Assembly (NCBI RefSeq): GCF_000785535.1
Contig: NZ_CP007595.1
Coordinates: 3,246,439-3,310,438, forward strand
Direction of reading: 5' to 3'
Source: Arthrobacter sp. PAMC 25486
GTDB lineage: Bacteria > Actinomycetota > Actinomycetes > Actinomycetales > Micrococcaceae
Length of the DNA stretch: 64,000 nt
This document shows, piece by piece, positions 17,740-26,894 of this stretch. Within the stretch, counting starts at the first letter, position 1. Every line of letters begins with the position of its first letter. A model generated the notes under the pieces. The model saw only the letters and a program-made list of their open reading frames with translations. It did not search any database and was not told the DNA's origin. The position numbers and the translations under genes are program-made.

Positions 17740-18810
17740 ATGAATCCCTCACCAGCCCACAAGGTGACCATCACTGATCTGGCCCGCCGGCTGGGCATGT
17801 CGAAAGCCTCGGTTTCCTACGCTCTCAACGGCCAACCCGGCGTCAGTGACTCCACCCGTGCCCGCGTCCTGGCCCTGGCCGGGGAGCTTGGCTGGTACCC
17901 CAGTTCCAGTGCCCGTGCGCTCTCGCAATCCCGCAGTGAAGCTGTGGGCATTGTGCTCTACCGGGACCCCGAGCAAATCGGAACCGAACCGTTTTACATG
18001 AGCATCCTGGCCGGCATTGAAGCCGTTCTGGGCGCCCATGACATGAGCTTGATGCTGCGCATGGTGGATCCCCGCACGGTCCCCGACAAGAGCACCCGCG
18101 ACCTTGGGGTCTATGAGCGCTGGGCGGGGGAGCGGCGCGTGGACGGCGTCATCCTCTTTGACCACGTCCGTGACGATCCTCGGCCGGCGCTGCTTGACCG
18201 CTTTAGGATGCCTTACGTGCGCCTGGGTGCGGGGAAGGATGTGCAACCCTCGCCCCGCAACTCCAACGTCACGGTGTCCCAGTCCGTGGATGCCGCCACC
18301 GTGGTGGAAGCGCTGCATGCACGCGGGCACAGGCACATCGCCTTTGTCTCCGGGCCCGTGGAGCTGTTGCACGAGGAGCGGAAAACCGCAGGCATCATTG
18401 CCCATGCCGCCCGTCTGGGTATGACGGTGGCGCTGAGTCCTTCGGACTATTCCGCGGACGACGGCGGATTGGCCACCATCGCCGTCATGGCCGGCTTGGT
18501 TCCGGGGTCGCCTGAGTTCCCCACCGCGATCATCTACGGCAACGACCTGATGGCGGTGGGCGGCCTGCAGGCCCTCAAACGGTTGCACCTCAGTGTTCCG
18601 GGCCAGGTTTCGCTGGTCAGTTGGGACGACTCAATACTGTGTCGGCTCAGCTCGCCGGGCATCGCCGCCATGGGCCGCAATATTGCCGACATGGGCCGGA
18701 ACTCCGCCATGTTGCTGTTGGAAATGATCGCAGGCCACGAGCCACGCAATATTGCAGCCCGCCCCGGTGTGTTGCAACTGCGCGAGAGCCTGGGCAGCAA
18801 CTCCTTTTAG
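17740..18810 (+). CDS. LacI-family transcriptional regulator
   Basis: LacI/GalR regulator of about 356 residues. The DNA-binding helix-turn-helix is ITDLARRLGMSKASVSYALN followed by the hinge helix region SSSARALSQSRSEAVGIV; residues about 65-356 form the periplasmic-binding-like sensor domain (ending LQLRESLGSNSF). A GTG at 17731 overlaps the ROK stop, but the AGGTG at 17727-17731 is better placed for the ATG at 17740. It is co-transcribed with the ROK gene. A perfect LacI-type palindrome 70 bp downstream, before the sugar-binding protein gene, is the obvious operator. Confidence 0.92.
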   Translation: MNPSPAHKVTITDLARRLGMSKASVSYALNGQPGVSDSTRARVLALAGELGWYPSSSARALSQSRSEAVGIVLYRDPEQIGTEPFYMSILAGIEAVLGAHDMSLMLRMVDPRTVPDKSTRDLGVYERWAGERRVDGVILFDHVRDDPRPALLDRFRMPYVRLGAGKDVQPSPRNSNVTVSQSVDAATVVEALHARGHRHIAFVSGPVELLHEERKTAGIIAHAARLGMTVALSPSDYSADDGGLATIAVMAGLVPGSPEFPTAIIYGNDLMAVGGLQALKRLHLSVPGQVSLVSWDDSILCRLSSPGIAAMGRNIADMGRNSAMLLLEMIAGHEPRNIAARPGVLQLRESLGSNSF

Positions 18811-18881
18811 TGGCTGGCTAGCCGGTGCCAGTAGGAAGTTCCCCCTTGGCTTCATAACGAGTTGATAACATCGGCCGACTG

Positions 18882-18895
18882 CTGAACCGGTTCAG
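18882..18895. promoter_or_regulatory. Palindromic LacI-type operator
   Basis: CTGAACCGGTTCAG is a perfect 14-bp palindrome centred on CG, the form bound by LacI/GalR proteins. It lies in the 356-bp gap between the LacI gene and the sugar-binding protein gene, about 155 bp upstream of the -35 box at 19051. Confidence 0.7.
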
Positions 18896-19042
18896 TTAGC
18901 CTGGTTACATGATGTTACTCGACTCGAGACCCTTGAGATTCCGGCATTTTTTCGCATAAAATCCCGGCGCTGGTGCACATTTTTGAGATCCCGCGGCATC
19001 ATTTTTTGGGTTGCGAATCCATGACGATTGAAATGTAACCCC

Positions 19043-19079
19043 ACTTTTGATTGACGTTCGACATAAGTTGTTCTAGGTT
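19043..19079 (+). promoter_or_regulatory. Shared-type promoter of the sugar ABC transporter operon
   Basis: ACTTTTGA precedes -35 TTGACG (19051-19056); -10 TAGGTT is at 19074-19079, spacer 17 bp. The spacer contains TTCGACATAAGTTGTTC, nearly identical to the minus-strand promoter at 16397-16425. The transcript would have an 80-nt leader before the ATG at 19167. Confidence 0.75.
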
Positions 19080-19166
19080 TGGTTTCACGTCGAGCGTTGA
19101 GTTTTTTCGGCGCTTCAACACCTCAGGTTCTTACGGAAATTCTCCACAGACAAGGAAGTCACCGAA

Positions 19167-20471
19167 GTGAAATTACGTACTTTTGCCGCAGCAGCGGCTA
19201 TCGCTGCTCTCGCCATCACAGCCACCGGCTGTAGCGGAGGTGCCGGCAACGAATCCACCGACGCAGGTGGCAAGACCCTGACCTACTGGGCCAGCAACCA
19301 GGGCACCAGCTTGGACAATGACAAGGAAGTGCTCACCCCCGAACTGAAGAAGTTTGAGGAAGAAACAGGCATCAAGGTGAACCTTGAAGTCATCGGCTGG
19401 AACGACCTCCAGACCCGCATCCAAACGGCTGTCACATCCGGGCAGGCGCCCGATGTTCTGAACATTGGCAACACCTGGGCCGCCTCATTGCAGTCCACCG
19501 GCGCCTTCATGCCGTTCGACTCCGCCGCCTTTGACGCAATCGGCGGCAAGGACAAGTTCGTCAAGACCGCGATGGACACCGGCGGCGTTCCTGGAGAAGA
19601 CCCGACCTCCGTCCCGCTGTACGGCCTGGCCTACGGTCTGTACTACAACAAAGCCATGTTCAAGGATGCTGGTATAACGCCTCCCACAACCTGGGAAGAA
19701 ATGGTGACAGCAGCCAAGAAGCTGACCACCGGAGATGTGCACGGCTTCTCACTGGCGGCCGGCAGCTACACGGAAAACTCCCACTTTGCCTTCATCAACG
19801 CGGCCCAGAATGACTCTGAATTCTTCGACGCTGACGGCAAGCCCACATTCACCTCTGACGGCGTCGTGGACGGCATTGCACGCTACCTGGACCTCATGCA
19901 GAGCGACAAGGTGGTCAACCCGTCCGATGCCCAGTATGACAATGCAACCAAGGCCATCAATGACTTTGCCAACGGCAAGGCAGCAATGGTCCTGAGCCAG
20001 AACAACGCCAACAGTTCCATCGCATCACAGGGCATGGCCGAGGACGCCTTCGGAGTGGTGGCATACCCCGCACCGGCTGGCGGCACCGACGTGGCCACCA
20101 TGGTGGCTGGCATCAACATGTCCATCTTCAAGAACACGAAGAACAAGGACGCCGCCTTGGAGTTCGTGAAGTTCATGACCAGTGAAGCCACCCAGGCGAC
20201 TCTCGACAAGCCCTTCGCAGCGTTGCCGGTCCTGGCGGGTGTCACACCGAGCTTCACTGACGACGCCGAACTGGCCAAGACGTTCTCCGACATCTACGAG
20301 AACAAGTCCAAGCCCCTTCCCCTGGTTCCCGCCGAGGACCAGTTTGAAAGCACCGTTGGCAAGGCCATGAACCAGATGTTCGCCACGGTCGCCTCCGGCG
20401 GCACAGTCAGCAAGGCTGACATCAAGGCCGCCCTGACCACGGCACAGCAGGCGGTTGAAGCAGCAGGCTGA
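19167..20471 (+). CDS. Sugar ABC transporter substrate-binding lipoprotein (family 1)
   Basis: Extracellular solute-binding protein of 434 residues. The signal peptide MKLRTFAAAAAIAALAITAT leads to lipobox C22. The mature part has family 1 features: LTYWASNQGTSLDNDK, KFEEETGIKVNLEVIGW, SGQAPDVLNIGNTWA, LYGLAYGLYYNKAMFKDAGI and the C-terminal AAQQAVEAAG. It binds an oligosaccharide or glycoside outside the membrane and passes it to the two permeases that follow. A 16-bp hairpin after its stop probably sets a higher level of this gene than of the permeases. Confidence 0.92.
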   Translation: MKLRTFAAAAAIAALAITATGCSGGAGNESTDAGGKTLTYWASNQGTSLDNDKEVLTPELKKFEEETGIKVNLEVIGWNDLQTRIQTAVTSGQAPDVLNIGNTWAASLQSTGAFMPFDSAAFDAIGGKDKFVKTAMDTGGVPGEDPTSVPLYGLAYGLYYNKAMFKDAGITPPTTWEEMVTAAKKLTTGDVHGFSLAAGSYTENSHFAFINAAQNDSEFFDADGKPTFTSDGVVDGIARYLDLMQSDKVVNPSDAQYDNATKAINDFANGKAAMVLSQNNANSSIASQGMAEDAFGVVAYPAPAGGTDVATMVAGINMSIFKNTKNKDAALEFVKFMTSEATQATLDKPFAALPVLAGVTPSFTDDAELAKTFSDIYENKSKPLPLVPAEDQFESTVGKAMNQMFATVASGGTVSKADIKAALTTAQQAVEAAG

Positions 20472-20483
20472 TCCCTACCTGCT

Positions 20484-20519
20484 CCCCGATAATGGCTCGC
20501 GGGCGAGCCATTATCGGGG
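20484..20519. terminator. Intra-operon hairpin between binding protein and permeases
   Basis: Perfect 16-bp stem, CCCCGATAATGGCTCG (20484-20499) and CGAGCCATTATCGGGG (20504-20519), with a CGGG loop. It starts 12 bp after the binding-protein stop and 84 bp before the first permease, the usual position of an attenuating or mRNA-stabilising hairpin in sugar ABC operons. Confidence 0.8.
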
Positions 20520-20603
20520 CCACTCGCAGGCAGGGGCCCACCCAGCCCCTGGGGCCCACCCATCTGCCATACCCATAAATTGCTGTTCCCGAACGAAAGG
20601 TGA

Positions 20604-21587
20604 GTGTCTGCAGTGTCTGCTTCCACCGCCGTAAAGAATTCCGGCCCCACCGCCGGGGCGTCCGGAAGGAAACCCCGCAAGCCCCGCCGTGCTGGTTGGT
20701 GGCTGCCTTACGCGCTGCTCGCCCCCGCCGTCATTTTTGAACTTGTCATCCACGTCATCCCGATGGTGACCGGCATCTGGATGAGTTTCCTCAAGCTCAC
20801 CAAGATGTTCATCTCCAACTGGGGCAACGCACCCTTTGTGGGCCTGAAAAACTATCAGGTAGCACTGGACTTCGACTCCGCCGTCGGGCTGGGCCTGCTG
20901 AAGTCTTTCGGCATCACCGTGGCATTCACCATCCTCGTGGTGGGCTTCTCCTGGGGGCTGGGCATGGCCGCAGCCGTTGCCCTGCAAAAGACATTCAAGG
21001 GACGCGCCATCTTCCGGACCTTGTTCCTGATCCCCTACGCCCTGCCCATGTATGCCGGTGTCATTGCCTGGAAATTTATGCTGCAGAAGGACAACGGCGC
21101 ACTGAACCACCTGATTTTCGACAACCTGGGCCTGCCCGGTGACAAGCCGTTCTGGCTCATTGGCGACAACGCATTCTTCGCCGTCGTCATCGTCGCCATC
21201 TGGCGGCTCTGGCCCTTCGCCTTCCTCATGCTGATGGCCGGACTGCAATCCGTGCCGACAGACGTCTACGAGGCATCGGCCGTTGACGGCGCCAAACCCC
21301 TGCGCCAGTGGTGGGCCATCACGCTGCCCATGCTGCGCCCCGTCAACATGGTGCTGGTCCTGGTCATGTTCCTGTGGACCTTCAACGACTTCAACACCCC
21401 CTTCGTATTGTTTGGCGGCTCGCAGCCGCCAGCTGGAGACCTGATCTCCTTCCATATCTACAACGCCTCATTCCTGACCTGGAACTTTGGCTCCGGTGCT
21501 GCCATGTCGGTGCTGCTCCTGCTGTTCCTACTGGTTGTCAGCGGAATCTACCTTCTCTTCATGAACCGGAGGAAAGACAATGCATGA
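20604..21587 (+). CDS. Sugar ABC transporter permease 1 (MalF-type)
   Basis: Inner-membrane permease of 327 residues with six to seven transmembrane helices and the coupling loop EASAVDGAKPLRQWWAITLP. The first 30 residues are a basic, proline-rich cytoplasmic tail (SGRKPRKPRRAGW). Two start codons compete: GTG 20604 and GTG 20613, created by a repeated GTGTCTGC; AAAGG at 20596-20600 is very close to the first. It overlaps the second permease by 8 bp. No ATPase gene is present, so the system likely shares a genome-wide MsiK-type ATPase, as is common in actinobacteria. Confidence 0.92.
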   Translation: MSAVSASTAVKNSGPTAGASGRKPRKPRRAGWWLPYALLAPAVIFELVIHVIPMVTGIWMSFLKLTKMFISNWGNAPFVGLKNYQVALDFDSAVGLGLLKSFGITVAFTILVVGFSWGLGMAAAVALQKTFKGRAIFRTLFLIPYALPMYAGVIAWKFMLQKDNGALNHLIFDNLGLPGDKPFWLIGDNAFFAVVIVAIWRLWPFAFLMLMAGLQSVPTDVYEASAVDGAKPLRQWWAITLPMLRPVNMVLVLVMFLWTFNDFNTPFVLFGGSQPPAGDLISFHIYNASFLTWNFGSGAAMSVLLLLFLLVVSGIYLLFMNRRKDNA

Positions 21588-22419
21588 CACAACCGGCACC
21601 AAGGTTTTTAGAGTCGTCACGATTGTGCTGCTGAGTATCTTCACCATCATCCCCATCTACGTCATGGTCATCTCGGGGCTGAAACCCCTCAAGGATGTCC
21701 AGGGCGCGTTCTCTTGGTGGCCCACCACCTTGACGGTCCAGCCGTACATCGACATGTGGAAGACGGTCCCGTTGGCCGACTACTTCGTGAACTCGGTGAT
21801 CGTCTCCACCGTGGCCACTGTGCTTTCGCTGATCATCGCCATCTTTGCCTCATACGCGATCTCCCGGTATTCGTTCCGCGGCCGCACAGTGTTCTCAACG
21901 ACTGTGCTGTCCACACAGATGCTCCCGGGCGTGCTGTTTCTGCTGCCGTTGTTCCTGATCTTCGTGAACATCAACACGAACTTCGGCCTCCAGTTGGTGG
22001 GCACCCGCACGGGCCTGATCATCACGTACCTGACGTTCTCGCTGCCGTTCTCCATCTGGATGCTCGCCGGCTACTTTGACGGCATCCCGCGAGAACTCGA
22101 CGAGGCGGCCAAGGTGGATGGCTGCGGCCCCATGCGTGCCCTCCTCAAAGTCATCCTGCCCACAGCGCGACCGGGGCTGGTCGCCGTCGCAATTTACAGC
22201 TTCATGACCAGTTGGGGTGAGGTCCTGTTTGCTTCGGTCATGACCACCGATGCCAACCGCACCCTCGCCGTCGGACTCCAGCTGTATTCGACGCAGACCA
22301 ACGTGTATTGGAACCAGATTATGGCCGCCTCGGTGGTGGTCAGCATTCCCATTGTGATCGGCTTCCTGCTGCTGCAGAAGAACTTCGTGGCAGGCCTGAC
22401 CGCCGGCGCCGTGAAGTAA
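21580..22419 (+). CDS. Sugar ABC transporter permease 2 (MalG-type)
   Basis: Second permease of the importer, 279 residues, about six transmembrane helices, BPD_transp_1 fold. The cytoplasmic coupling loop is ELDEAAKVDGCGPMRALLKV. The ATG at 21580 lies inside the end of permease 1 and follows GGAGGAAAG, so translation is coupled. A strong hairpin follows the stop, ending the transporter transcript before the next dehydrogenase gene, which has its own promoter of the same type. Confidence 0.93.
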   Translation: MHDTTGTKVFRVVTIVLLSIFTIIPIYVMVISGLKPLKDVQGAFSWWPTTLTVQPYIDMWKTVPLADYFVNSVIVSTVATVLSLIIAIFASYAISRYSFRGRTVFSTTVLSTQMLPGVLFLLPLFLIFVNINTNFGLQLVGTRTGLIITYLTFSLPFSIWMLAGYFDGIPRELDEAAKVDGCGPMRALLKVILPTARPGLVAVAIYSFMTSWGEVLFASVMTTDANRTLAVGLQLYSTQTNVYWNQIMAASVVVSIPIVIGFLLLQKNFVAGLTAGAVK

Positions 22420-22432
22420 CAATTCATTAAGT

Positions 22433-22484
22433 ACGACGGCGGCACCTGGGTGAGGTCCTTTTCTCGCCTGGGTGCCGCCGTCGT
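22433..22484. terminator. Rho-independent-like terminator of the sugar transporter
   Basis: Perfect 14-bp stem ACGACGGCGGCACC (22433-22446) with GGTGCCGCCGTCGT (22471-22484), a 24-nt loop and a following TCCTTTT. Another member of the GCCGCCGTCGT family. Confidence 0.85.
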
Positions 22485-22610
22485 TCCTTTTGCCGAGCCT
22501 GGCCCACATTGCGCCCTTTTGATGATGTGCGAACAAAAGTTCGGGTTCATTTACGCTGTGTGATGAGGATGGGCAGAAATCCCTTGAAGAACCGGCTGAG
22601 CCGAATAGCG

Positions 22611-22647
22611 ACTTTTGATTGACTCTAAATTTAAGTTCCACTAAGTT
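22611..22647 (+). promoter_or_regulatory. Shared-type promoter of the third dehydrogenase/ThuA unit
   Basis: ACTTTTGATTGAC is identical to the start of the promoter at 19043. -35 TTGACT (22619-22624) and -10 TAAGTT (22642-22647) are 17 bp apart; the spacer keeps TTAAGTT at the operator position but lacks the CGACA part. A degenerate LacI-like AGAACCGGCTGAG lies just upstream at 22588-22600. Confidence 0.65.
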
Positions 22648-22729
22648 GGTGAAGTGTGCGCTGGGTCTCCCGTGCATGCCGCTTTTGGCAGTGCCATAAA
22701 TACCCGAAAATCAGGAAAAGGTGTCCTTA

Positions 22730-23827
22730 GTGAGCGATGAGATTATGCCCGCAACACTCAAAGTCGGTGTTGTAGGAGTCGGTTGGGCCGGACAGCAGCA
22801 TGTGAAGGCCTTCAGCGCCATCGACGGCGTTGACATTGTGGCCGTGGCCGGCATGGAAACCGATCTGCTGGCATCCATCCAGGCTGAACACAACATCCCG
22901 CACGGCTTTGCCCGTTGGGAAGACCTGATGGAGCTGGAGGGCCTGGACGCCGTCAGCGTCGCCGTCCCCACCTTCCTGCATGCCCCCATTACGGTGGCCG
23001 CCCTGGAACGCGGGCTGCACGTGCTGAGTGAAAAGCCGCTCGCCCGCAACGGGGAAGAAGGCGCCGCCATGGTGGCCGCCGCCCGCAAGGCCGGCCGTGT
23101 TTTGGATGTGGTGTTCAACCACCGCCGCCGCGGCGACGTCAAGAAGCTGAAAAGCATCATCGATGACGGTGCTCTGGGTCGCCCTTACTACGCAAAGGCC
23201 TCCTGGTTGCGCCGGCGCGGCATTCCCACGCTCGGCAGCTGGTTCACCAACCCCGAGCTGGCCGGCGGCGGACCCCTTGCCGACATCGGCGTGCACGTCC
23301 TGGACTATGCGCTGCACCTGCTCGGCGAGCCGAAGGTCATCTCCGTCTCCGCATCCACCTACTCGGAACTGGGCAGCCAAGGCCGCGGCGGCGACACGAA
23401 CTACATTGCAGCATCCTCCAACCACAAGTTTGAGGTGGAGGACTTTGCCTCGGCCTTCATCCGTTTGGAAGGCGGGGTGACCCTGATGGTGGAGGCCGGC
23501 TGGGCCAGCTACCGGGACCCCGCCGACCTCATGGACTTCCGCGTCTACGGCACCGACGGCGGCGCGGAACTGCGTGCGGCCCAGTCTCAGGAGGTCTCCG
23601 ATTCCGGCCTGCGCATCTTCACCGATGACGGCGACGTCAACGCCGACTACACGGCCGAGCCGCTGGACGACGGCAACCACCCGGCCGTGGTGGAAGAGTT
23701 CGTCGCAGCAATCCGTGCCGGCGAAGGGGAATGGGGCAACCACGACGGCTCCATCGCCCTGAACCGTGCCCGTGTCATTGATGCTTGCTACACATCAGCC
23801 CGTGAACAACGCGAAGTGAGGCTCTAA
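22730..23827 (+). CDS. Gfo/Idh/MocA family dehydrogenase 3 (ThuB-like)
   Basis: Dehydrogenase of about 365 residues with Rossmann motif [21 protein letters not shown] in [15 protein letters not shown] and the conserved [20 protein letters not shown] histidine block. GTG at 22730 is favoured because AAAGG lies 8 nt upstream; GTG 22721 and ATG 22745 are in frame. The ThuA gene begins 1 bp after its stop. The ThuA/ThuB pair converts trehalose to 3-ketotrehalose in rhizobia, so oxidation of a disaccharide or glycoside at C3 is the best model (family knowledge plus context). Confidence 0.9.
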   Translation: MSDEIMPATLKVGVVGVGWAGQQHVKAFSAIDGVDIVAVAGMETDLLASIQAEHNIPHGFARWEDLMELEGLDAVSVAVPTFLHAPITVAALERGLHVLSEKPLARNGEEGAAMVAAARKAGRVLDVVFNHRRRGDVKKLKSIIDDGALGRPYYAKASWLRRRGIPTLGSWFTNPELAGGGPLADIGVHVLDYALHLLGEPKVISVSASTYSELGSQGRGGDTNYIAASSNHKFEVEDFASAFIRLEGGVTLMVEAGWASYRDPADLMDFRVYGTDGGAELRAAQSQEVSDSGLRIFTDDGDVNADYTAEPLDDGNHPAVVEEFVAAIRAGEGEWGNHDGSIALNRARVIDACYTSAREQREVRL

Positions 23828-23828
23828 C

Positions 23829-24572
23829 GTGACCGAAAAACTGAACATCCTGGTGTGGAACGAAGGTGTCCACGAGCTCAACAACGAACCGGCCACCATC
23901 GGGGAGATGTACCCGAACGGCATGCACGGCACCATTGCCGACGGACTGCGGCCTTTCCACCCTGACGCCACCATCACGACCGCCACCCTGGCAGATCCTG
24001 AACATGGGCTGAGCGAGGAAACCCTGGCCAACACCGATGTCCTGCTGTGGTGGGGCCACATGGCCCACGACGCCGTGTCGGATGAAGTGGTTGAGCGGGT
24101 GCAGCGCCACGTCCTGGGCGGCATGGGGCTGATTGCCCTCCACTCGGCACACTTTGCCAAGATCTTCACCAGGCTGCTGGGCACTACATGCTCGCTGAAG
24201 TGGCGCAATGAAGGGGAGCGTGAACTCGTGTGGACGGTCAAGCCCTCGCACCCAATAGCTGCGGGCGTGGAAAGTCCGATAGTCATCCCGGAGCAGGAAA
24301 TGTACGGCGAACTGTTCGACATCCCTGAACCCGATGACCTGATCTTCATCAGCTCCTTCACCGGCGGTGAGGTTTTCCGTTCCGGGGTGACGTTCTCACG
24401 CGGCAAGGGCCGGATCTTCTACTTCAGCCCCGGCGACCAGGAATATCCGGTCTACCACCACCCGCAAGTTCAGCGCGTCATCTCCAACGGGGTTGGCTGG
24501 GTGGCCCAGCCGCAGCAGCACCGCCGGCAGCCGGAAGTGAGCAACCCGGCCCGGGAATCCTTCCTCGCCTGA
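23829..24572 (+). CDS. thuA: ThuA domain protein (trehalose-utilisation type)
   Basis: Class I glutamine amidotransferase-like ThuA protein of 247 residues. Seen: [16 protein letters not shown] at the N-terminus, [32 protein letters not shown], the nucleophile-elbow region [14 protein letters not shown] in which the amidotransferase cysteine is replaced, and [16 protein letters not shown] near the end. It starts at GTG 23829, directly after the dehydrogenase, so the two are one transcription unit. ThuA proteins act with ThuB in the 3-keto-disaccharide route. The true reaction of ThuA is not settled. Confidence 0.88.
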   Translation: MTEKLNILVWNEGVHELNNEPATIGEMYPNGMHGTIADGLRPFHPDATITTATLADPEHGLSEETLANTDVLLWWGHMAHDAVSDEVVERVQRHVLGGMGLIALHSAHFAKIFTRLLGTTCSLKWRNEGERELVWTVKPSHPIAAGVESPIVIPEQEMYGELFDIPEPDDLIFISSFTGGEVFRSGVTFSRGKGRIFYFSPGDQEYPVYHHPQVQRVISNGVGWVAQPQQHRRQPEVSNPARESFLA

Positions 24573-24686
24573 CAGGTGCCTCCGGCTGGCCCCTCCGACT
24601 TTCACCCGTTGGACGGGCCCGGCCGGCGGTAGCTGTCACCGGCCGGACACGCCCAGCCGGTCCAAACCTCACCGATTGGAACGCCC

Positions 24687-25619
24687 ATGCCACGCGAACT
24701 CCGCCCAGGCCAACGCGCTCAGCTGTTCATCATTGACGTGCGCACAGCCAAGGCGAGCGGGCGCTTTGCCTCCGACACCATGCTTTTTGAGGCACCGAAC
24801 TGGAGCCCCGACGGCAAGAGTCTCATCATCAACGGAGACGGCAGGTTGTTCCGACTCCCTGTTGATGGAGCTGATGCCGGTGGCGTTCTGGAAGAGATCG
24901 ACCTCGGGGGCATCGCCGAGATCAACAATGATCACGTCATCAGCCCCGACGGCGGCACGGCCTACGTCTCCAGCGAAGACAGTCACATCTACGCGGTGGA
25001 CCTTGCCGGATCAGGCGGTGCGTTGGCAGGCACGGCCCCGCGCCGGGTGACGAATGACAACGGCCCCAACTTCAAGCATTACCTCCACGGCGTGTCCCCG
25101 GACGGGGCAACGCTCGCGTACATTGGGCTCGATGCAGCCGGCGCCCAGGTGCGCACCAACGTCTACACAGTCCCATCAATGGGCGGCCCTGACCGGCAAC
25201 TCACGAATGACAACTTCCCCGACGACGGCGCTGAGTTCTCACCCGACGGGCAGTGGATTTACTTCAACTCGGAGCGCGGCTCCATTGCCCCCGGCCACGC
25301 CCAGCTGTTCCGCATGCCGGCCACAGCCAACCGCACCGGCAACACAACGGACGGCGAACCCGGGCAGCTGACCTTTGACGATCGCGTGAACTGGTTCCCG
25401 CATCCCTCGCCCGACGGCACGCAGATCGCCTACGTCAGTTTCCCGCCAGGAACGGTGGGGCACCCAGCGGATGTGCCCGTCGTCGTGCGTCTGTTGGAAA
25501 AGGACGGCACCATCCGGGACCTCGCCCACGTATTTGGCGGGCAGGGCACCATGAATGTGCCGAGCTGGTCCCCGGACGGTACACGCATCGCGATGGTCGC
25601 CTACCCGCTGCCTGAATGA
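24687..25619 (+). CDS. TolB-like beta-propeller protein (PD40 repeats)
   Basis: Protein of 310 residues made of repeated PD40/WD40-like blades. The repeat signature SPDG occurs six times (NWSPDGKSLI, VISPDGGTAY, VSPDGATLAY, FSPDGQWIYF, PSPDGTQIAY, WSPDGTRIAM), roughly one every 45-50 residues, giving a six-bladed propeller. No signal peptide or membrane helix, so it is cytoplasmic, unlike periplasmic TolB. It follows the sugar locus in the same direction after a 114-bp gap; a link to glycoside processing is possible but unproven. Confidence 0.82.
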   Translation: MPRELRPGQRAQLFIIDVRTAKASGRFASDTMLFEAPNWSPDGKSLIINGDGRLFRLPVDGADAGGVLEEIDLGGIAEINNDHVISPDGGTAYVSSEDSHIYAVDLAGSGGALAGTAPRRVTNDNGPNFKHYLHGVSPDGATLAYIGLDAAGAQVRTNVYTVPSMGGPDRQLTNDNFPDDGAEFSPDGQWIYFNSERGSIAPGHAQLFRMPATANRTGNTTDGEPGQLTFDDRVNWFPHPSPDGTQIAYVSFPPGTVGHPADVPVVVRLLEKDGTIRDLAHVFGGQGTMNVPSWSPDGTRIAMVAYPLPE

Positions 25620-25629
25620 GACCCGCCGG

Positions 25630-26721
25630 CTACGGCAACGTCCCCAGCGTGATGGTCGTCGAGGACGTCTTGCCGTCCCGATAATATGTGACCTTGACGG
25701 TGTCGCCAGCCTTCCGTGCGAGGGTTACTTCCTGCAGCACGGCCATGCTGGTGGCCGGCTGCTTGTCCAGCAGCGTCACAATGTCACTGGGCTGCAGGCC
25801 TGCCTCGGCGGCGGGGCCGCCGGGGAGCACAGCCTGCAGGTACAGGCCGTTGGGAACGCCGAAAGCCTCGGCGGCCTGCGGTGGCACTGGCACGGCATTT
25901 ACCCCGAAGAACGGGTACGCCACGGTGCCGGTTTCAATGAGCTGGTCGGTGATACGGGCGGCGAGGTCGATGGGGACGGCGAAGCCGATGCCGACACTTC
26001 CACTGGCGACCTGGAGGTCGTTGGGGATGGTGGCGATGGCCGTGTTGATGCCGATCAATTTGCCGGAGCAGTCAACGAGCGCACCGCCGGAGTTGCCGGG
26101 ATTGATGGAGGCGTCGGTCTGGATGGCGCCCACCAGTATGGCCGTGGAATCATCGTCGCTGGGAACCGGAACGTTGCGGCCCAGCGCGCTGACAATGCCT
26201 GCTGTCACGGTGCTTGACAGTCCCAGGGGTGCGCCGAGTGCTACAACCGGTTGGCCCACACGGACGTCGGCGGACTTGCCCAGGGCGACGGTTGGCAGCG
26301 GTTTGTCCGCGCTCATTTTCAGGACTGCCAGGTCCGACTTTGGGTCGCGCCCCACCAGCTCCACCTCGGAGGAATTACCATCGCTGAACAGCACATCAAT
26401 GGTGCCGCCGTCAGCGGCCGCAGCAATCACATGATTGTTGGTCATGATGTAACCCTCCGAGCGCACAATCACGCCACTTCCGACGCCGCTCGCCTCACCA
26501 TTGCGGATGGAGACGGTGACGACGCCGGGCAGCACGCCTCGGGCCACATCGGTGGCATTGCAGCTGCCGGACAATGCTGCGGCCGTGGTTGCCGGGCGGG
26601 TGAGCAGGCTGCCGATCCAGCCGCCGGCCAACCCGGCAACAAGTGCCAGGGCCACCGCCGCGGCAATGACCGTGGACAGCGGAAGACGCTGGAACCAGGT
26701 GGGGCTTTGCGGTGCGTTCAT
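25630..26721 (-). CDS. HtrA/DegP-type serine protease with PDZ domain
   Basis: Membrane-anchored trypsin-like protease of 363 residues. One transmembrane helix at about 16-40 leaves the catalytic part outside. The catalytic triad is readable: H97 in TNNHVI, D130 in KSDLAVLKM and S211 in INPGNSGGAL. Residues about 268-360 form a PDZ domain (GVPNGLYLQAVLPGGPAAEAGL, SDIVTLLDKQPA). C54 and C218 (VDCSG) could form a disulphide. It works in surface protein quality control. It is a single gene converging on the beta-propeller gene, with only 10 bp between stops. Confidence 0.93.
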   Translation of the reverse strand: MNAPQSPTWFQRLPLSTVIAAAVALALVAGLAGGWIGSLLTRPATTAAALSGSCNATDVARGVLPGVVTVSIRNGEASGVGSGVIVRSEGYIMTNNHVIAAAADGGTIDVLFSDGNSSEVELVGRDPKSDLAVLKMSADKPLPTVALGKSADVRVGQPVVALGAPLGLSSTVTAGIVSALGRNVPVPSDDDSTAILVGAIQTDASINPGNSGGALVDCSGKLIGINTAIATIPNDLQVASGSVGIGFAVPIDLAARITDQLIETGTVAYPFFGVNAVPVPPQAAEAFGVPNGLYLQAVLPGGPAAEAGLQPSDIVTLLDKQPATSMAVLQEVTLARKAGDTVKVTYYRDGKTSSTTITLGTLP

Positions 26722-26848
26722 GGGATGCTCCGTTCAAGGACAGCCGCCAAGGTGATGGAAATCCTCATGCTACGGCACACTTGGGCTTCTCGGCCCGCCA
26801 TGACGTCGGGCCAACAATGCCGGAGGTGCAGTGGGCCGGAGATGCCAA

Positions 26849-26876
26849 GGGCCGTCCTGTTTGAACAGGACGGCCC
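26849..26876. terminator. Hairpin after the DsbA-family gene
   Basis: Perfect 13-bp stem GGGCCGTCCTGTT (26849-26861) and AACAGGACGGCCC (26864-26876) with only 2 nt between arms. It lies 19 bp beyond the minus-strand stop at 26895 and fits a terminator for that gene. Confidence 0.75.
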
Positions 26877-26894
26877 GAATGTATCGCGGCGAAC

